64,000 bases of DNA from Novosphingobium sp. SCN 66-18 (GTDB lineage: Bacteria > Pseudomonadota > Alphaproteobacteria > Sphingomonadales > Sphingomonadaceae): the NCBI GenBank assembly GCA_001725355.1, contig MEGD01000007.1:62001-126000 (forward strand), written 5' to 3'. Numbering within the stretch: the first letter of the stretch is position 1; every line of letters starts with the position of its first letter. This document shows positions 8,489 through 16,678 of this stretch, in pieces. The notes below the pieces were generated by a model, which was not told the origin of the DNA, ran no database searches, and saw only the letters and a list, made by a program, of their open reading frames with translations. The translations under genes were made by a program, and so were the position numbers.

Positions 8489-10279
8489 TTAGTGATTATC
8501 TCTGGGCAGGCCCATGGTCTGGGCGATGCGCTGATACTTTTCCGCGCCTTCCAGAATGGCGCCGCTGTTCATCTGGCCCACCAGCGCGCGCTGGATTTCC
8601 TGCCAGGGCGTCTGGCTGGCCGGATAGGCATAGCCGCCCGCCTCGATCAGGGCCTTGCGGCGCGCATCGAGCTCCTCATCGGAAATCAGCACATTGACCG
8701 TGCCTTTGCGCAGGTCGATCCTCACCCGGTCGCCGGTTTTCAGCAGGGCAAGGCCGCCATTGGCCGCCGCTTCGGGCGAAGCGTTGAGGATGGAAGGGCT
8801 GCCGCTGGTGCCCGACTGACGTCCATCGCCAATGCAGGGCAGGGCCGAGACGCCCTCGGTGATGAGATAGGCGGGCGGGCGCATGTTGACGACTTCGGCC
8901 GCGCCGGGATAGCCGATGGGCCCGGCCCCGCGCATGAACATCAGCGTTTCGGGCGTGATGCCGACGGCGGGATCGTCGATGCGGTGGTGGTAATCCTCCG
9001 GCCCGTCAAACACGACCGCCGGGCCTTCAAAGGCCTCCGGGTCATTGGGGTTGGACAGATAGCGGGCGCGGAATTCCTCCGAAATCACGCTGGTCTTCAT
9101 GATCGCCGCATCGAACAGATTGCCCGACAGCACGAGGAAACCGGCCTCTTCCTTGATCGGCTGGTTGAACGGGCGGATGACCTTTTCATCCTCGATCGTG
9201 GCGGCCCGGCAATTCTCGCCCATGGTCTTGCCATTGACGGTCATGGCGCCTTCGCGGATCAGGCCCTGACCCATCAATTGCGCGACCACGGCGGGCACGC
9301 CGCCCGCGCGATAGTAATCCTCGCCCAGATATTCGCCCGCCGGTTGCAGGTTCACCAGCAGCGGGATCTTGTGGCCAATATCCTGCCAGTCGGACAGCGG
9401 CAGTTCGACGCCGACATGGCGGGCAATCGCGGCCAGATGGATCGGCGCATTGGTCGATCCGCCGATGGCCGAATTGACCGCAATGGCATTGTGGAACGCA
9501 TCCAGCGTGAGGATGTCGGAGGGTTTCAGATCCTCATGCACCATCTGCACAATGCGCTTGCCGGTGTGATAGGCGCATTCCTGACGGTCGCGATAGGGGG
9601 CCGGGATCGCCGCGCTGCCGGGCAGCATCATGCCCAAAGCCTCGGCAAGGCTGTTCATCGTTGTGGCCGTGCCCATCGTGTTGCAATAGCCGGTGCTGGG
9701 CGCGCTGGAGGCGACGAGCTTGATAAAGCCTTCGTCGTCAATCTCGCCCGCAGCCAGCATCTGGCGGCCCTTCCACACGATGGTGCCGCTGCCGGTGCGC
9801 TCGCCCTTGTGCCAGCCATTGAGCATCGGCCCGACCGAGAGTGCAATCGCGGGCAGGTTGACCGTGGCCGCCGCCATCAACAGCGCGGGCGTGGTCTTGT
9901 CGCAGCCCGTGGTCAACACCACGCCATCGAGCGGATAGCCATAGATCGCCTCGACCAGACCCAGATAGGCCAGATTGCGGTCGAGCCCGGCGGTGGGGCG
10001 CTTGCCGGTTTCCTGAATCGGGTGGACCGGGAATTCCAGCGCGATGCCGCCCATTTCGCGGATGCCCTCGCGGATGCGCTCGGCCAGCACGAGATGGTGG
10101 CGGTTGCAGGGCGAAAGGTCGCTGCCGGTCTGGGCGATGCCGATGATCGGCTTGCCGCTGCGCAATTCCTCAAGGCTGATCCCGAAGTTCAGATAGCGCT
10201 CAAGATAGAGCGAGGTCATGTCGATATTGTCGGGATTGTCGAACCATGCGCGGCTGCGCAGCTTTGTCTTCTCGGTCAT
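8489..10279 (-). CDS. L-arabonate dehydratase, IlvD/Edd family
   Basis: 596 residues from ATG 10279, preceded by GGAAG at a 5-nt spacing. The protein matches the IlvD/Edd sugar-acid dehydratases. The iron-sulfur cysteines sit in [14 protein letters not shown] and [10 protein letters not shown]. The [26 protein letters not shown]-type segment near residues 455-480 supplies metal and substrate ligands. Members act on arabonate, xylonate, fuconate or gluconate. The neighbouring semialdehyde dehydrogenase, FAH enzyme and arabinose dehydrogenase make L-arabonate to 2-keto-3-deoxy-L-arabonate the best call. It lies 12 bp after the mutarotase gene in the same operon, and the ribosome site is formed in that gap. 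It is cytoplasmic and probably oxygen-sensitive. Confidence 0.88.
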   Translation of the reverse strand: MTEKTKLRSRAWFDNPDNIDMTSLYLERYLNFGISLEELRSGKPIIGIAQTGSDLSPCNRHHLVLAERIREGIREMGGIALEFPVHPIQETGKRPTAGLDRNLAYLGLVEAIYGYPLDGVVLTTGCDKTTPALLMAAATVNLPAIALSVGPMLNGWHKGERTGSGTIVWKGRQMLAAGEIDDEGFIKLVASSAPSTGYCNTMGTATTMNSLAEALGMMLPGSAAIPAPYRDRQECAYHTGKRIVQMVHEDLKPSDILTLDAFHNAIAVNSAIGGSTNAPIHLAAIARHVGVELPLSDWQDIGHKIPLLVNLQPAGEYLGEDYYRAGGVPAVVAQLMGQGLIREGAMTVNGKTMGENCRAATIEDEKVIRPFNQPIKEEAGFLVLSGNLFDAAIMKTSVISEEFRARYLSNPNDPEAFEGPAVVFDGPEDYHHRIDDPAVGITPETLMFMRGAGPIGYPGAAEVVNMRPPAYLITEGVSALPCIGDGRQSGTSGSPSILNASPEAAANGGLALLKTGDRVRIDLRKGTVNVLISDEELDARRKALIEAGGYAYPASQTPWQEIQRALVGQMNSGAILEGAEKYQRIAQTMGLPRDNH

Positions 10280-10291
10280 CGAAACTTCCAA

Positions 10292-11431
10292 TCAATGCGA
10301 AACGGAGAGGCGGTAGATCATGGCATGGCGATAAGGCTTGCCCGGATCGACGCGCGCGGAAATGAAATTCTGGTGATTGGGCGCATCGGGAAACTTCTGC
10401 GGCTCCAGCGCGATGCCGTCGCCCATGCGATAGAGATGGCCATGCTTGCCGATCAGCGTGCCATCCAGGAAATTGCCCGAATAGAATTGCAGGCCCGGCT
10501 CGGTGGTCAGCACCTCCAGCATACGGCCCGAGGCCGGATCAACCAGCCGCGCGGCCAGTTGCGGGGTGGCGGTCAGACCCTTGTCCAGCGCGAAATTATG
10601 GTCATAGCCGCGCCCGGCAACGATCTGGTCGTCATGGCCGTCGCGCAGGGCATCGTTCAACCGGCGCGCTTTGCGGAAATCGAACGCGCCGCCCGCCACC
10701 TTGCGCAATTCGCCGGTGGGGATCAGCGTGGGCGAAACCGGCGTATAGGCGCCGGCCGGAATGGTCAGGCGATTGTCCATCGCGCCGCCGGGGCTGCCTT
10801 CGCCCGCCATGTTGAACAGCGCGTGATTGGTCATGTTGACGATGGTGGGCTTGTCCGTCTCAGCTTCGAACAGGATGCCCAGATTGCCCTTTTCATCAAG
10901 GCTGTAGGTGACGCGGGCCTTGAGCGTGCCGGGATAGCCGGAATCGCCATCGGGGCTGGTGTGGGTCAGAACCAGCCGCGCCACCGGGCCGGAGGAGATC
11001 GATTCCACCTTCCACAGCACCTTGTCAAAGCCGCGCCCGCCGCCATGCAGCGTCTGCCCATGATCGTTTTGCGGCAATTGATAGGTCTTGCCGTCCAGCG
11101 CAAAGCGCCCATCGGCGATGCGATTGGCAAAGCGGCCGATGGTGGCCCCGAAATAGTTGGGGTGATTCACATAGGAATCGAGATCGTCATAGCCCAGTGC
11201 AACATCGGCCTTGCGCCCTTTGGCATCGGGCGCGATGAGCGATTGCAGCGTGGCGCCATAGGCCAATATCCGCGCCGAAACCCCATTGCCCGCGCTCAGC
11301 GTCACCGCCTCGACCACCGCCCCATCGGGCAGTTTTCCTGCATTTTCGCGCTGTGCCGTGACGGCCATGGCATCATTCGCCATCGTTGCCGCACAAAGGG
11401 CGGCGATCGATGCGAGGGCGTAAAATTTCAT
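10292..11431 (-). CDS. galM: Aldose 1-epimerase (mutarotase), exported
   Basis: 379 residues from ATG 11431, with GGGAG 9 nt upstream. A signal peptide (to about NDAMAV) makes this a periplasmic mutarotase. Family landmarks are GATLQSLI, FGATIGRFANRI, the catalytic histidines in NDHGQTLHGG and MTNHALFNM, and the general base glutamate in TTEPGLQFYSGNF. It interconverts alpha and beta anomers of galactose, arabinose or glucose, feeding the anomer used by the permease or the pyranose dehydrogenase. First gene of a minus-strand operon with the dehydratase; divergent from the sugar permease. Confidence 0.92.
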   Translation of the reverse strand: MKFYALASIAALCAATMANDAMAVTAQRENAGKLPDGAVVEAVTLSAGNGVSARILAYGATLQSLIAPDAKGRKADVALGYDDLDSYVNHPNYFGATIGRFANRIADGRFALDGKTYQLPQNDHGQTLHGGGRGFDKVLWKVESISSGPVARLVLTHTSPDGDSGYPGTLKARVTYSLDEKGNLGILFEAETDKPTIVNMTNHALFNMAGEGSPGGAMDNRLTIPAGAYTPVSPTLIPTGELRKVAGGAFDFRKARRLNDALRDGHDDQIVAGRGYDHNFALDKGLTATPQLAARLVDPASGRMLEVLTTEPGLQFYSGNFLDGTLIGKHGHLYRMGDGIALEPQKFPDAPNHQNFISARVDPGKPYRHAMIYRLSVSH

Positions 11432-11483
11432 GCCTCGTCTCTCCCGGCAATCGTGAGCCATTGACGCGGCCCTGCGCTCTCTA

Positions 11484-11494
11484 TAGTCCGACAA
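11484..11494. promoter_or_regulatory. Candidate GntR/FCD operator in the mutarotase-permease intergenic region
   Basis: The minus strand reads TTGTCGGACTA, which fits the general FadR-subfamily pattern T-N-G-T-N3-A-C-N-A. It shares GTNGGACT with the core of the dyad at 5236-5254. It lies between two divergent arabinose-locus genes. Regulator identity is inferred. Confidence 0.35.
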
Positions 11495-11558
11495 ATATGA
11501 TGAGCGCAAGTCGCTATGCCAGAGCAATGGCAAGCGCCCGGCTTTTGAGAGGATCGAG

Positions 11559-12899
11559 ATGGCCCCCCCTGTAGGTACGAGTGCGAATGTCGCCGCGATG
11601 GATGCGTCCCACACCGATGGCCATGGCCATTATGGTCGCGCGCTGTCGCTGCTGGCCACGCTGTTTTTCATGTGGGGCTTTATCACGGTCATCAACGGCA
11701 CGCTGCTGCCCCATCTGCGCTCCGTCTTCGAACTGAGCTATTTTCAGGCGGCGCTGATCGAATCGGTGTGGTTCATCGCCTATTTCTTCGCCTCGATTCC
11801 TGCCGCCATGCTGATCGAGCGGATCGGTTATCAGAAATCGCTGGTCACGGGTCTGCTGATCATGGCGGGCGGGGCGGTCGGCATGATGGTGGCGGCCTCG
11901 ATCCCCTCCTATGGCATCACGTTGGTCATGCTCTTTGTGATCGCCAGCGGGATCACCCTGCTGCAGGTCGCGGCCAATCCCTATGTGGCGGTGATCGGCC
12001 CGGCTGAAACCGCCTCCTCGCGCCTCAATCTGGTGCAGGCGATGAATTCGGCAGGCACGATGCTGGCGCCGATGTTTGGCGCATGGCTGATCCTTGGCCG
12101 GTCCAAGGGCGGTACGGCGGCGGCGGGCACGGTGCTGACCCCTGCAGAACGTTTGGCCGATGCGCATTCGGTGATCCTGCCCTATGGCATTGTCGCAGTG
12201 GTGCTGACGGTGCTGGCCATCGTGATCGCGCGTTTCCCCTTGCCCGCCATTGGCGCCGCCAATCGCCGGGTCCGCGAAGCCACGGCCGAAGGTTCGCTCT
12301 GGAGCCGTTTCTGGAACCATCCCCTGTGGCAGCATCGCAATCTGGTGCTGGGGGTTCCCGCGATCTTCATCTATCTGATCGCGGAAATCGGGGTCGGCAA
12401 TCTCTTCATCAACTTCATCAGCCGCCCCGACATCGGCGGCATGACCGCCGAACAGGCCGGGCGCTATCTCACGCTGCTGTGGGGCGGGATGATGGTGGGC
12501 CGGTTCATCGGTTCGGCCATTATGCAGAAGGTCGATGCCGGGATCGTGCTGGCGGTGTTTTCGATCGGCGCCTTTGTGGTGATGAGCATCACGGTGGTAT
12601 CCTCCGGCCCGGTGGCGATGTGGGCGCTGATCCTGGTCGGCCTGTTCCATTCGATCATGTTCCCCACGATCTTTACCCTTGGCATCCGCGGCCTTGGCCC
12701 GCTGACCGAGGAAGGCTCGGGCCTGCTGATCATGGCGATTGCGGGCGGCGCGCTGGTGGCGGTGCAGGGCTGGCTGGCCGACCGTTACGGGTTGCAGACC
12801 TCCTTTATCCTGACCGCCGTGTGTGAGCTTTACACCCTGTTCTATGCGCTGTGGGGTTCGCGCCCCACCCATGCCCTGCCTGATCTTGAGGTGGAATGA
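11559..12899 (+). CDS. FucP-type sugar:H+ symporter (MFS)
   Basis: 446 residues, ATG 11559 with GAGAGG 6 nt upstream. The cytoplasmic N-terminus is followed by 12 predicted membrane helices, beginning LATLFFMWGFITVINGTLL, a hallmark of the FucP/glucose-galactose transporter subfamily. ANPYVAVIGP in helix 4 and RLNLVQAMNSAGTMLAP in helix 5 are also subfamily motifs. Relatives import L-fucose, D-galactose, L-arabinose or glucose with protons. Context makes L-arabinose or D-galactose most likely. It heads the plus-strand operon that continues with the semialdehyde dehydrogenase after 55 bp. Confidence 0.9.
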   Translation: MAPPVGTSANVAAMDASHTDGHGHYGRALSLLATLFFMWGFITVINGTLLPHLRSVFELSYFQAALIESVWFIAYFFASIPAAMLIERIGYQKSLVTGLLIMAGGAVGMMVAASIPSYGITLVMLFVIASGITLLQVAANPYVAVIGPAETASSRLNLVQAMNSAGTMLAPMFGAWLILGRSKGGTAAAGTVLTPAERLADAHSVILPYGIVAVVLTVLAIVIARFPLPAIGAANRRVREATAEGSLWSRFWNHPLWQHRNLVLGVPAIFIYLIAEIGVGNLFINFISRPDIGGMTAEQAGRYLTLLWGGMMVGRFIGSAIMQKVDAGIVLAVFSIGAFVVMSITVVSSGPVAMWALILVGLFHSIMFPTIFTLGIRGLGPLTEEGSGLLIMAIAGGALVAVQGWLADRYGLQTSFILTAVCELYTLFYALWGSRPTHALPDLEVE

Positions 12900-12954
12900 T
12901 TTTACTCTGACTAAACGCATCCGCGATGGTCGGTAGTGTTCAATGGAGTTTTCG

Positions 12955-14481
12955 ATGACCGAATTTCGTTCAATTGATGCCGCCACCGGCGAAGCATCGG
13001 GCCGCGCCTATGCGGTCGATGGTCTGGCGCAGGTCGAGGCCGCCTGCGCCGCCGCTGATGCCGCGTTTGATGCTTATCGCGCCACCGACCGCGAGACCCG
13101 CGCCGCCTTCCTCGAAACCATCGCCGATGAAATCCTTGCCCTTGGCGACGATCTGATCGTGGCGGCGATGCGCGAGAGCGGCCTGCCCCGCGCCCGCCTT
13201 GAAGGCGAACGCGGTCGCACCATGGGCCAGCTTCGCCTGTTCGCTCAGGTGGTGCGCGCCGGTGCATGGCAGCAATTGCGCATCGACCCGGCTCTGCCCG
13301 ACCGCGCGCCCCTGCCGCGCCCCGATCTGCGCCTGCGCATGATCCCGGTGGGGCCGGTGGCGGTATTTGGCGCCTCCAACTTCCCGCTGGCTTTCTCGAC
13401 CGCTGGTGGCGACACCGCCTCGGCGCTGGCCGCCGGTTGCCCGGTGGTGGTCAAGGGCCATCCGGCGCATCCCGAAACGGGCGCGCTGGTGGCCTCGGCC
13501 ATTGCCAAGGCGGTGGCGGCCTGCGGTTTGCCGGGCGGCGTGTTCGGCCATCTGGTCGGCCCATCGAACGAGTTGGGCGCGGCGCTGGTGAAGGACCCGC
13601 GCATTGCGGCGGTGGGCTTTACCGGTTCGCGTGCGGGCGGTCTGGCGCTGGTCAATCTGGCCGCCGCGCGCCCGGTGCCGATCCCGGTCTATGCCGAAAT
13701 GAGCAGCATCAACCCCGTCCTGCTGATGCCCGAAGCGCTCAAGGCGCGCGGCGCGGCGCTGGGCACCGCTTTCGTCGGTTCGCTGACCATGGGCGCGGGG
13801 CAGTTCTGCACCAACCCCGGCCTGCTGCTGGCCATTGAGGGCGAGGGGCTGGAAGCCTTCATCGCCACCGCTACCGGCGCTGTGGCGCAGGCCCCCGCGC
13901 AGACCATGCTGACCAAGGGCATCGGCCAGGCCTATCGCAGCGGCACCGCTGCTCTGGCGGGCGCGGATGGCGTCGAGCAACTGGCGGCGGGCGAACCGGG
14001 CGAGGGCACCGCTTGCGGCGCGATCCTGTTCCAGACCACGGCTTCGGCCTTTCTCGCCAATCCGGCGCTGGCGCATGAAGTGTTTGGCGCCAGCTCGATC
14101 CTCGTGCGCTGCGCCGATGCGGCGGAACTGACGGCTGTGCTCAAGGGGCTGGAAGGGCAACTGACCGCCACGCTGCATATGGACGATGCCGACGCCGATC
14201 TGGCCGCCGCCATCCTGCCGGTGCTGGAGCGCAAGGTGGGCCGTATCCTCGCCAATGGTTGGCCCACGGGCGTCGAGGTGTGCCATGCGATGGTTCATGG
14301 CGGGCCTTTCCCGGCCACCAGCGATCCGCGCACGACCTCGGTGGGCACTCTTGCCATCGACCGTTTCCTGCGCCCGGTCAGCTATCAGAACATCGTGCCT
14401 GCGCTGCTGCCCGCCGAATTGCGCGATGATGCGCGCGGCGATGGCGCGCCGCGTCTGATCGATGGTGTGCTGACGCTCTGA
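12955..14481 (+). CDS. 2,5-dioxovalerate (alpha-ketoglutarate semialdehyde) dehydrogenase
   Basis: 508 residues. ATG 12955 is preferred over ATG 12943 because GGAG sits 6 nt before it. The aldehyde dehydrogenase fold is clear: [16 protein letters not shown] at the cofactor loop, GFTGSRAGG, the base glutamate in [10 protein letters not shown] and the catalytic cysteine in [10 protein letters not shown]. These variants match the KGSADH group of the pentose/hexarate pathways rather than ordinary acetaldehyde-type enzymes. It oxidises alpha-ketoglutarate semialdehyde to 2-oxoglutarate, the last step of oxidative pentose use, in the cytoplasm. It is followed by an intercistronic hairpin and the FAH-fold dehydratase. 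Confidence 0.9.
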   Translation: MTEFRSIDAATGEASGRAYAVDGLAQVEAACAAADAAFDAYRATDRETRAAFLETIADEILALGDDLIVAAMRESGLPRARLEGERGRTMGQLRLFAQVVRAGAWQQLRIDPALPDRAPLPRPDLRLRMIPVGPVAVFGASNFPLAFSTAGGDTASALAAGCPVVVKGHPAHPETGALVASAIAKAVAACGLPGGVFGHLVGPSNELGAALVKDPRIAAVGFTGSRAGGLALVNLAAARPVPIPVYAEMSSINPVLLMPEALKARGAALGTAFVGSLTMGAGQFCTNPGLLLAIEGEGLEAFIATATGAVAQAPAQTMLTKGIGQAYRSGTAALAGADGVEQLAAGEPGEGTACGAILFQTTASAFLANPALAHEVFGASSILVRCADAAELTAVLKGLEGQLTATLHMDDADADLAAAILPVLERKVGRILANGWPTGVEVCHAMVHGGPFPATSDPRTTSVGTLAIDRFLRPVSYQNIVPALLPAELRDDARGDGAPRLIDGVLTL

Positions 14482-14493
14482 TTTTTGCATTCA

Positions 14494-14517
14494 CCCCGCC
14501 GGGGCGTTCCGGCGGGG
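14494..14517 (+). promoter_or_regulatory. Intercistronic hairpin before the FAH-fold dehydratase
   Basis: A perfect 9-bp GC stem (CCCCGCCGG with CCGGCGGGG) has a 6-nt loop and ends 2 nt before the AAGGAG ribosome site of the next gene. There is no U-tract, so it is more likely an mRNA-stability or translation-setting element than a terminator. Confidence 0.4.
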
Positions 14518-14532
14518 CAAGGAGTTTTGACG

Positions 14533-15525
14533 ATGGCCCAGCGCCTTTTGCAACATCGCGCCGAAGATGGCGCGCGTTCCGTTATTCTGGCCGATGGGGA
14601 TCAGGCCTGGTTCCTCAATGGGGTTTCCTCGACCCGCGAACTGGCTTTGCGCGCGATTGCCGCTGGGCGTTCGCTCTCGGCGGAAGCCGAAGCTGCCGGT
14701 AAGGGCGCGGCGGTGGATATTGCCGCCGAACTGGCCGCCGGTCGCTTGCTGGCCCCGATCGACCATGAAGACCCGGCCCATCTGTGGATGACCGGAACCG
14801 GCCTCACGCATCTGGGTTCGGCGGAAGGCCGCAACAAGATGCATGCAGCCGCCGCTGCTGGCGAAAAGCTGACCGATTCGATGCGCATGTTCCTTGAAGG
14901 CGTCGAGGGCGGCAAGCCTGAAGCGGGCCAGACCGGCCAGCAGCCCGAATGGTTCTACAAGGGCGATGGTTCGCAGCTTGTCGGCCCCGGCGACGATCTG
15001 CTCAGCCCGGCCTTTGCGCAGGATGGCGGCGAGGAGCCCGAACTGGCGGGTGTCTATATCGTCGGCCCGGACGGCACGCCCTTCCGCCTTGGCCTCGCGC
15101 TGGCCAATGAATTTTCCGACCATGTGACCGAGCGGCACAATTACCTGTGGCTGGCCCATTCCAAGCTGCGCGTGGCCGCGCTGGGCGCTGAACTGCTGAT
15201 CGGCGAAGTACCCGAGGACATTCGCGGGACCAGCCGCATTCTGCGTGATGGTGCAACGCTGTGGGAAAAGCCCTTCCTGTCGGGCGAGGCGAATATGTCG
15301 CACAGCATCGGCAATCTGGAACAGCACCATTTCAAATATGGTCTGTTCCGCCGCGCGGGCGATGTGCATGTGCATTTCTTCGGCACGGCCACGCTGTCCT
15401 TCTCTGACGAAGTGCGTACCGCGCCCGGCGATGAGTTTGAAATCAGCGCGGCGCCTTTCGCGCTGCCTCTGCGCAACCGTCTGACCATCGCACAGGCGGA
15501 AACTGTCTCGGTAAAGGTGCTCTGA
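14533..15525 (+). CDS. FAH-fold 2-keto-3-deoxy-L-arabonate dehydratase (AraD1/GguC family)
   Basis: 330 residues from ATG 14533, with AAGGAG 8 nt upstream. The C-terminal two thirds form the fumarylacetoacetate hydrolase fold: HLWMTGTGLTHLGSA, EWFYKGDG, then a metal-site region around ELAGVYIVGPDG and GLALANEFSDH. Members of this AraD1/GguC group sit in pentose-oxidation operons and remove water from 2-keto-3-deoxypentonate to give alpha-ketoglutarate semialdehyde, analogous to Caulobacter XylX. It fills the step between the arabonate dehydratase and the semialdehyde dehydrogenase. No DHDPS-type AraD is present in the window. The reaction is assigned from context and family. Confidence 0.82.
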   Translation: MAQRLLQHRAEDGARSVILADGDQAWFLNGVSSTRELALRAIAAGRSLSAEAEAAGKGAAVDIAAELAAGRLLAPIDHEDPAHLWMTGTGLTHLGSAEGRNKMHAAAAAGEKLTDSMRMFLEGVEGGKPEAGQTGQQPEWFYKGDGSQLVGPGDDLLSPAFAQDGGEEPELAGVYIVGPDGTPFRLGLALANEFSDHVTERHNYLWLAHSKLRVAALGAELLIGEVPEDIRGTSRILRDGATLWEKPFLSGEANMSHSIGNLEQHHFKYGLFRRAGDVHVHFFGTATLSFSDEVRTAPGDEFEISAAPFALPLRNRLTIAQAETVSVKVL

Positions 15526-15528
15526 GCC

Positions 15529-16449
15529 ATGGCCATCCGCATCGCAATTGTCGGCGTGGGCAAGATCGCACGCGACCAGCATTTGCCCGCCATCGCCGCC
15601 AATCCGGCCTATGAATTGGTGGCCACGGTCAGCCGTCATGATCCGCAGCTGTCCGTGCCGTGGTTTGCCGATCTGGATGGTCTGCTGGCTTCAGGGCTGG
15701 CGGTTGATGCGGTGGCCCTCTGCACCCCGCCGCAGGTGCGCTACGCTCTGGCGGTCAAGGCGTTGCAGCACAAGCTGCATGTCTTCCTGGAAAAGCCGCC
15801 CGGTGCGACTTTGGCCGAGGTGGAATCGCTGCGCGCGATGGCTGATGAGGCAGGCGTTACGTTGTTTGCCTCGTGGCATTCGCGCTATGCGGCGGGGGTG
15901 GAGCCGGCGAAGGCATGGCTGGCCAACCGCGAGATCCGCGATGTGCGGATCATCTGGCGCGAGGACGTGCGTGTCTGGCATCCGGGGCAGGCGTGGATCT
16001 GGCAGGCGGGCGGATTGGGCGTGTTCGATCCGGGCATCAATGCGCTCTCCATCGCCACGCATATCCTGCCGCGTCCGTTCTTCCTGACCGATGCCACACT
16101 GGAGGTACCCTCGAACTGTCAGGCGCCGATCGCGGCGGACCTGCGCTTTACCGACAGCGCGGGGACGCCGATCCACATGGATCTGGATTTCCGCCAGACC
16201 GGCCCGCAAAGCTGGGACATCATTGTGGAAACCGACGGCGGTACGCTCAAGCTGGCCAAGGGCGGCTCGGTGCTGACCCTGCCCGAGGGCGTGCGCGAGG
16301 ATGAGGATCGGGAATATCCCGAACTCTATGCCCGTTTCGCAGCCCTGGTGGCCGGGAGGCAGAGCGATGTCGATATCGCCCCGCTGCGCCACGTGGCGGA
16401 TGCTTTCCTGCGCGGCCATATGCGCGCGGTGGAGCCGTTTATCGAATAA
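15529..16449 (+). CDS. L-arabinose / D-galactose 1-dehydrogenase (Gfo/Idh/MocA family)
   Basis: 306 residues. ATG 15529 follows the previous stop by 3 nt, so translation is coupled. The N-terminal Rossmann fold (IAIVGVGKIARDQHLPAI) is followed by the family EKPP motif in VFLEKPPGATL and the catalytic-site segment GVFDPGINALSIATH. This matches the NAD(P)-dependent galactose/arabinose 1-dehydrogenases of Pseudomonas and Azospirillum, which oxidise the pyranose C1 to the 1,4- or 1,5-lactone. It is the entry step of the pathway encoded here. No lactonase gene is found nearby. The operon ends at the terminator 50 bp downstream. Confidence 0.85.
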   Translation: MAIRIAIVGVGKIARDQHLPAIAANPAYELVATVSRHDPQLSVPWFADLDGLLASGLAVDAVALCTPPQVRYALAVKALQHKLHVFLEKPPGATLAEVESLRAMADEAGVTLFASWHSRYAAGVEPAKAWLANREIRDVRIIWREDVRVWHPGQAWIWQAGGLGVFDPGINALSIATHILPRPFFLTDATLEVPSNCQAPIAADLRFTDSAGTPIHMDLDFRQTGPQSWDIIVETDGGTLKLAKGGSVLTLPEGVREDEDREYPELYARFAALVAGRQSDVDIAPLRHVADAFLRGHMRAVEPFIE

Positions 16450-16499
16450 GCTGTTTGGTCCTCGCCGTCACACTGGGGTGGGGCGGGGGCCATTCACCC

Positions 16500-16536
16500 A
16501 AAGGGGCGCTTTTCCGAGCCGGGAAGGCGCCTTTTT
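16500..16536 (+). terminator. Rho-independent terminator of the arabinose plus-strand operon
   Basis: A 16-bp stem (16500-16515 with 16521-16536, some G-U pairs, 5-nt loop) carries GGCGC/GCGCC in its centre and ends in five T. It lies 50 bp after the dehydrogenase stop. Confidence 0.75.
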
Positions 16537-16582
16537 CCATGCCCGCAAGGCGGGAGGGAGTTCTTGAAGATATGGGGAAAAG

Positions 16583-16658
16583 TGGTGGGCGATGACGGGC
16601 TCGAACCGCCGACCCTCTCGGTGTAAACGAGATGCTCTACCAACTGAGCTAATCGCCC
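16583..16658 (-). tRNA. tRNA-Val (anticodon TAC)
   Basis: The minus strand folds as a complete 76-nt tRNA. GGGCGAT acceptor arm pairs with its 3' copy, the D arm is GCTC/GAGC, and the anticodon stem CTCG/CGAG holds loop TTTACAC with anticodon TAC. The T arm contains GGTTCGAGCC. The CCA end is encoded at 16585-16583. TAC reads valine codons. Confidence 0.96.
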
Positions 16659-16678
16659 CGATCACGGGAAGGGCGCGA

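Noticed and set aside
8477-11464. 995-codon open frame on the plus strand
   Set aside because: It is antisense to the dehydratase and mutarotase genes, which have clear families, starts and ribosome sites. Its translation is low-complexity and matches no fold; it reflects high GC at third positions.
11461-11487. TTGACG...TATAGT as a sigma-70 promoter for the permease
   Set aside because: The spacer is only 15 bp and the region also holds the candidate operator, so the promoter was not called.
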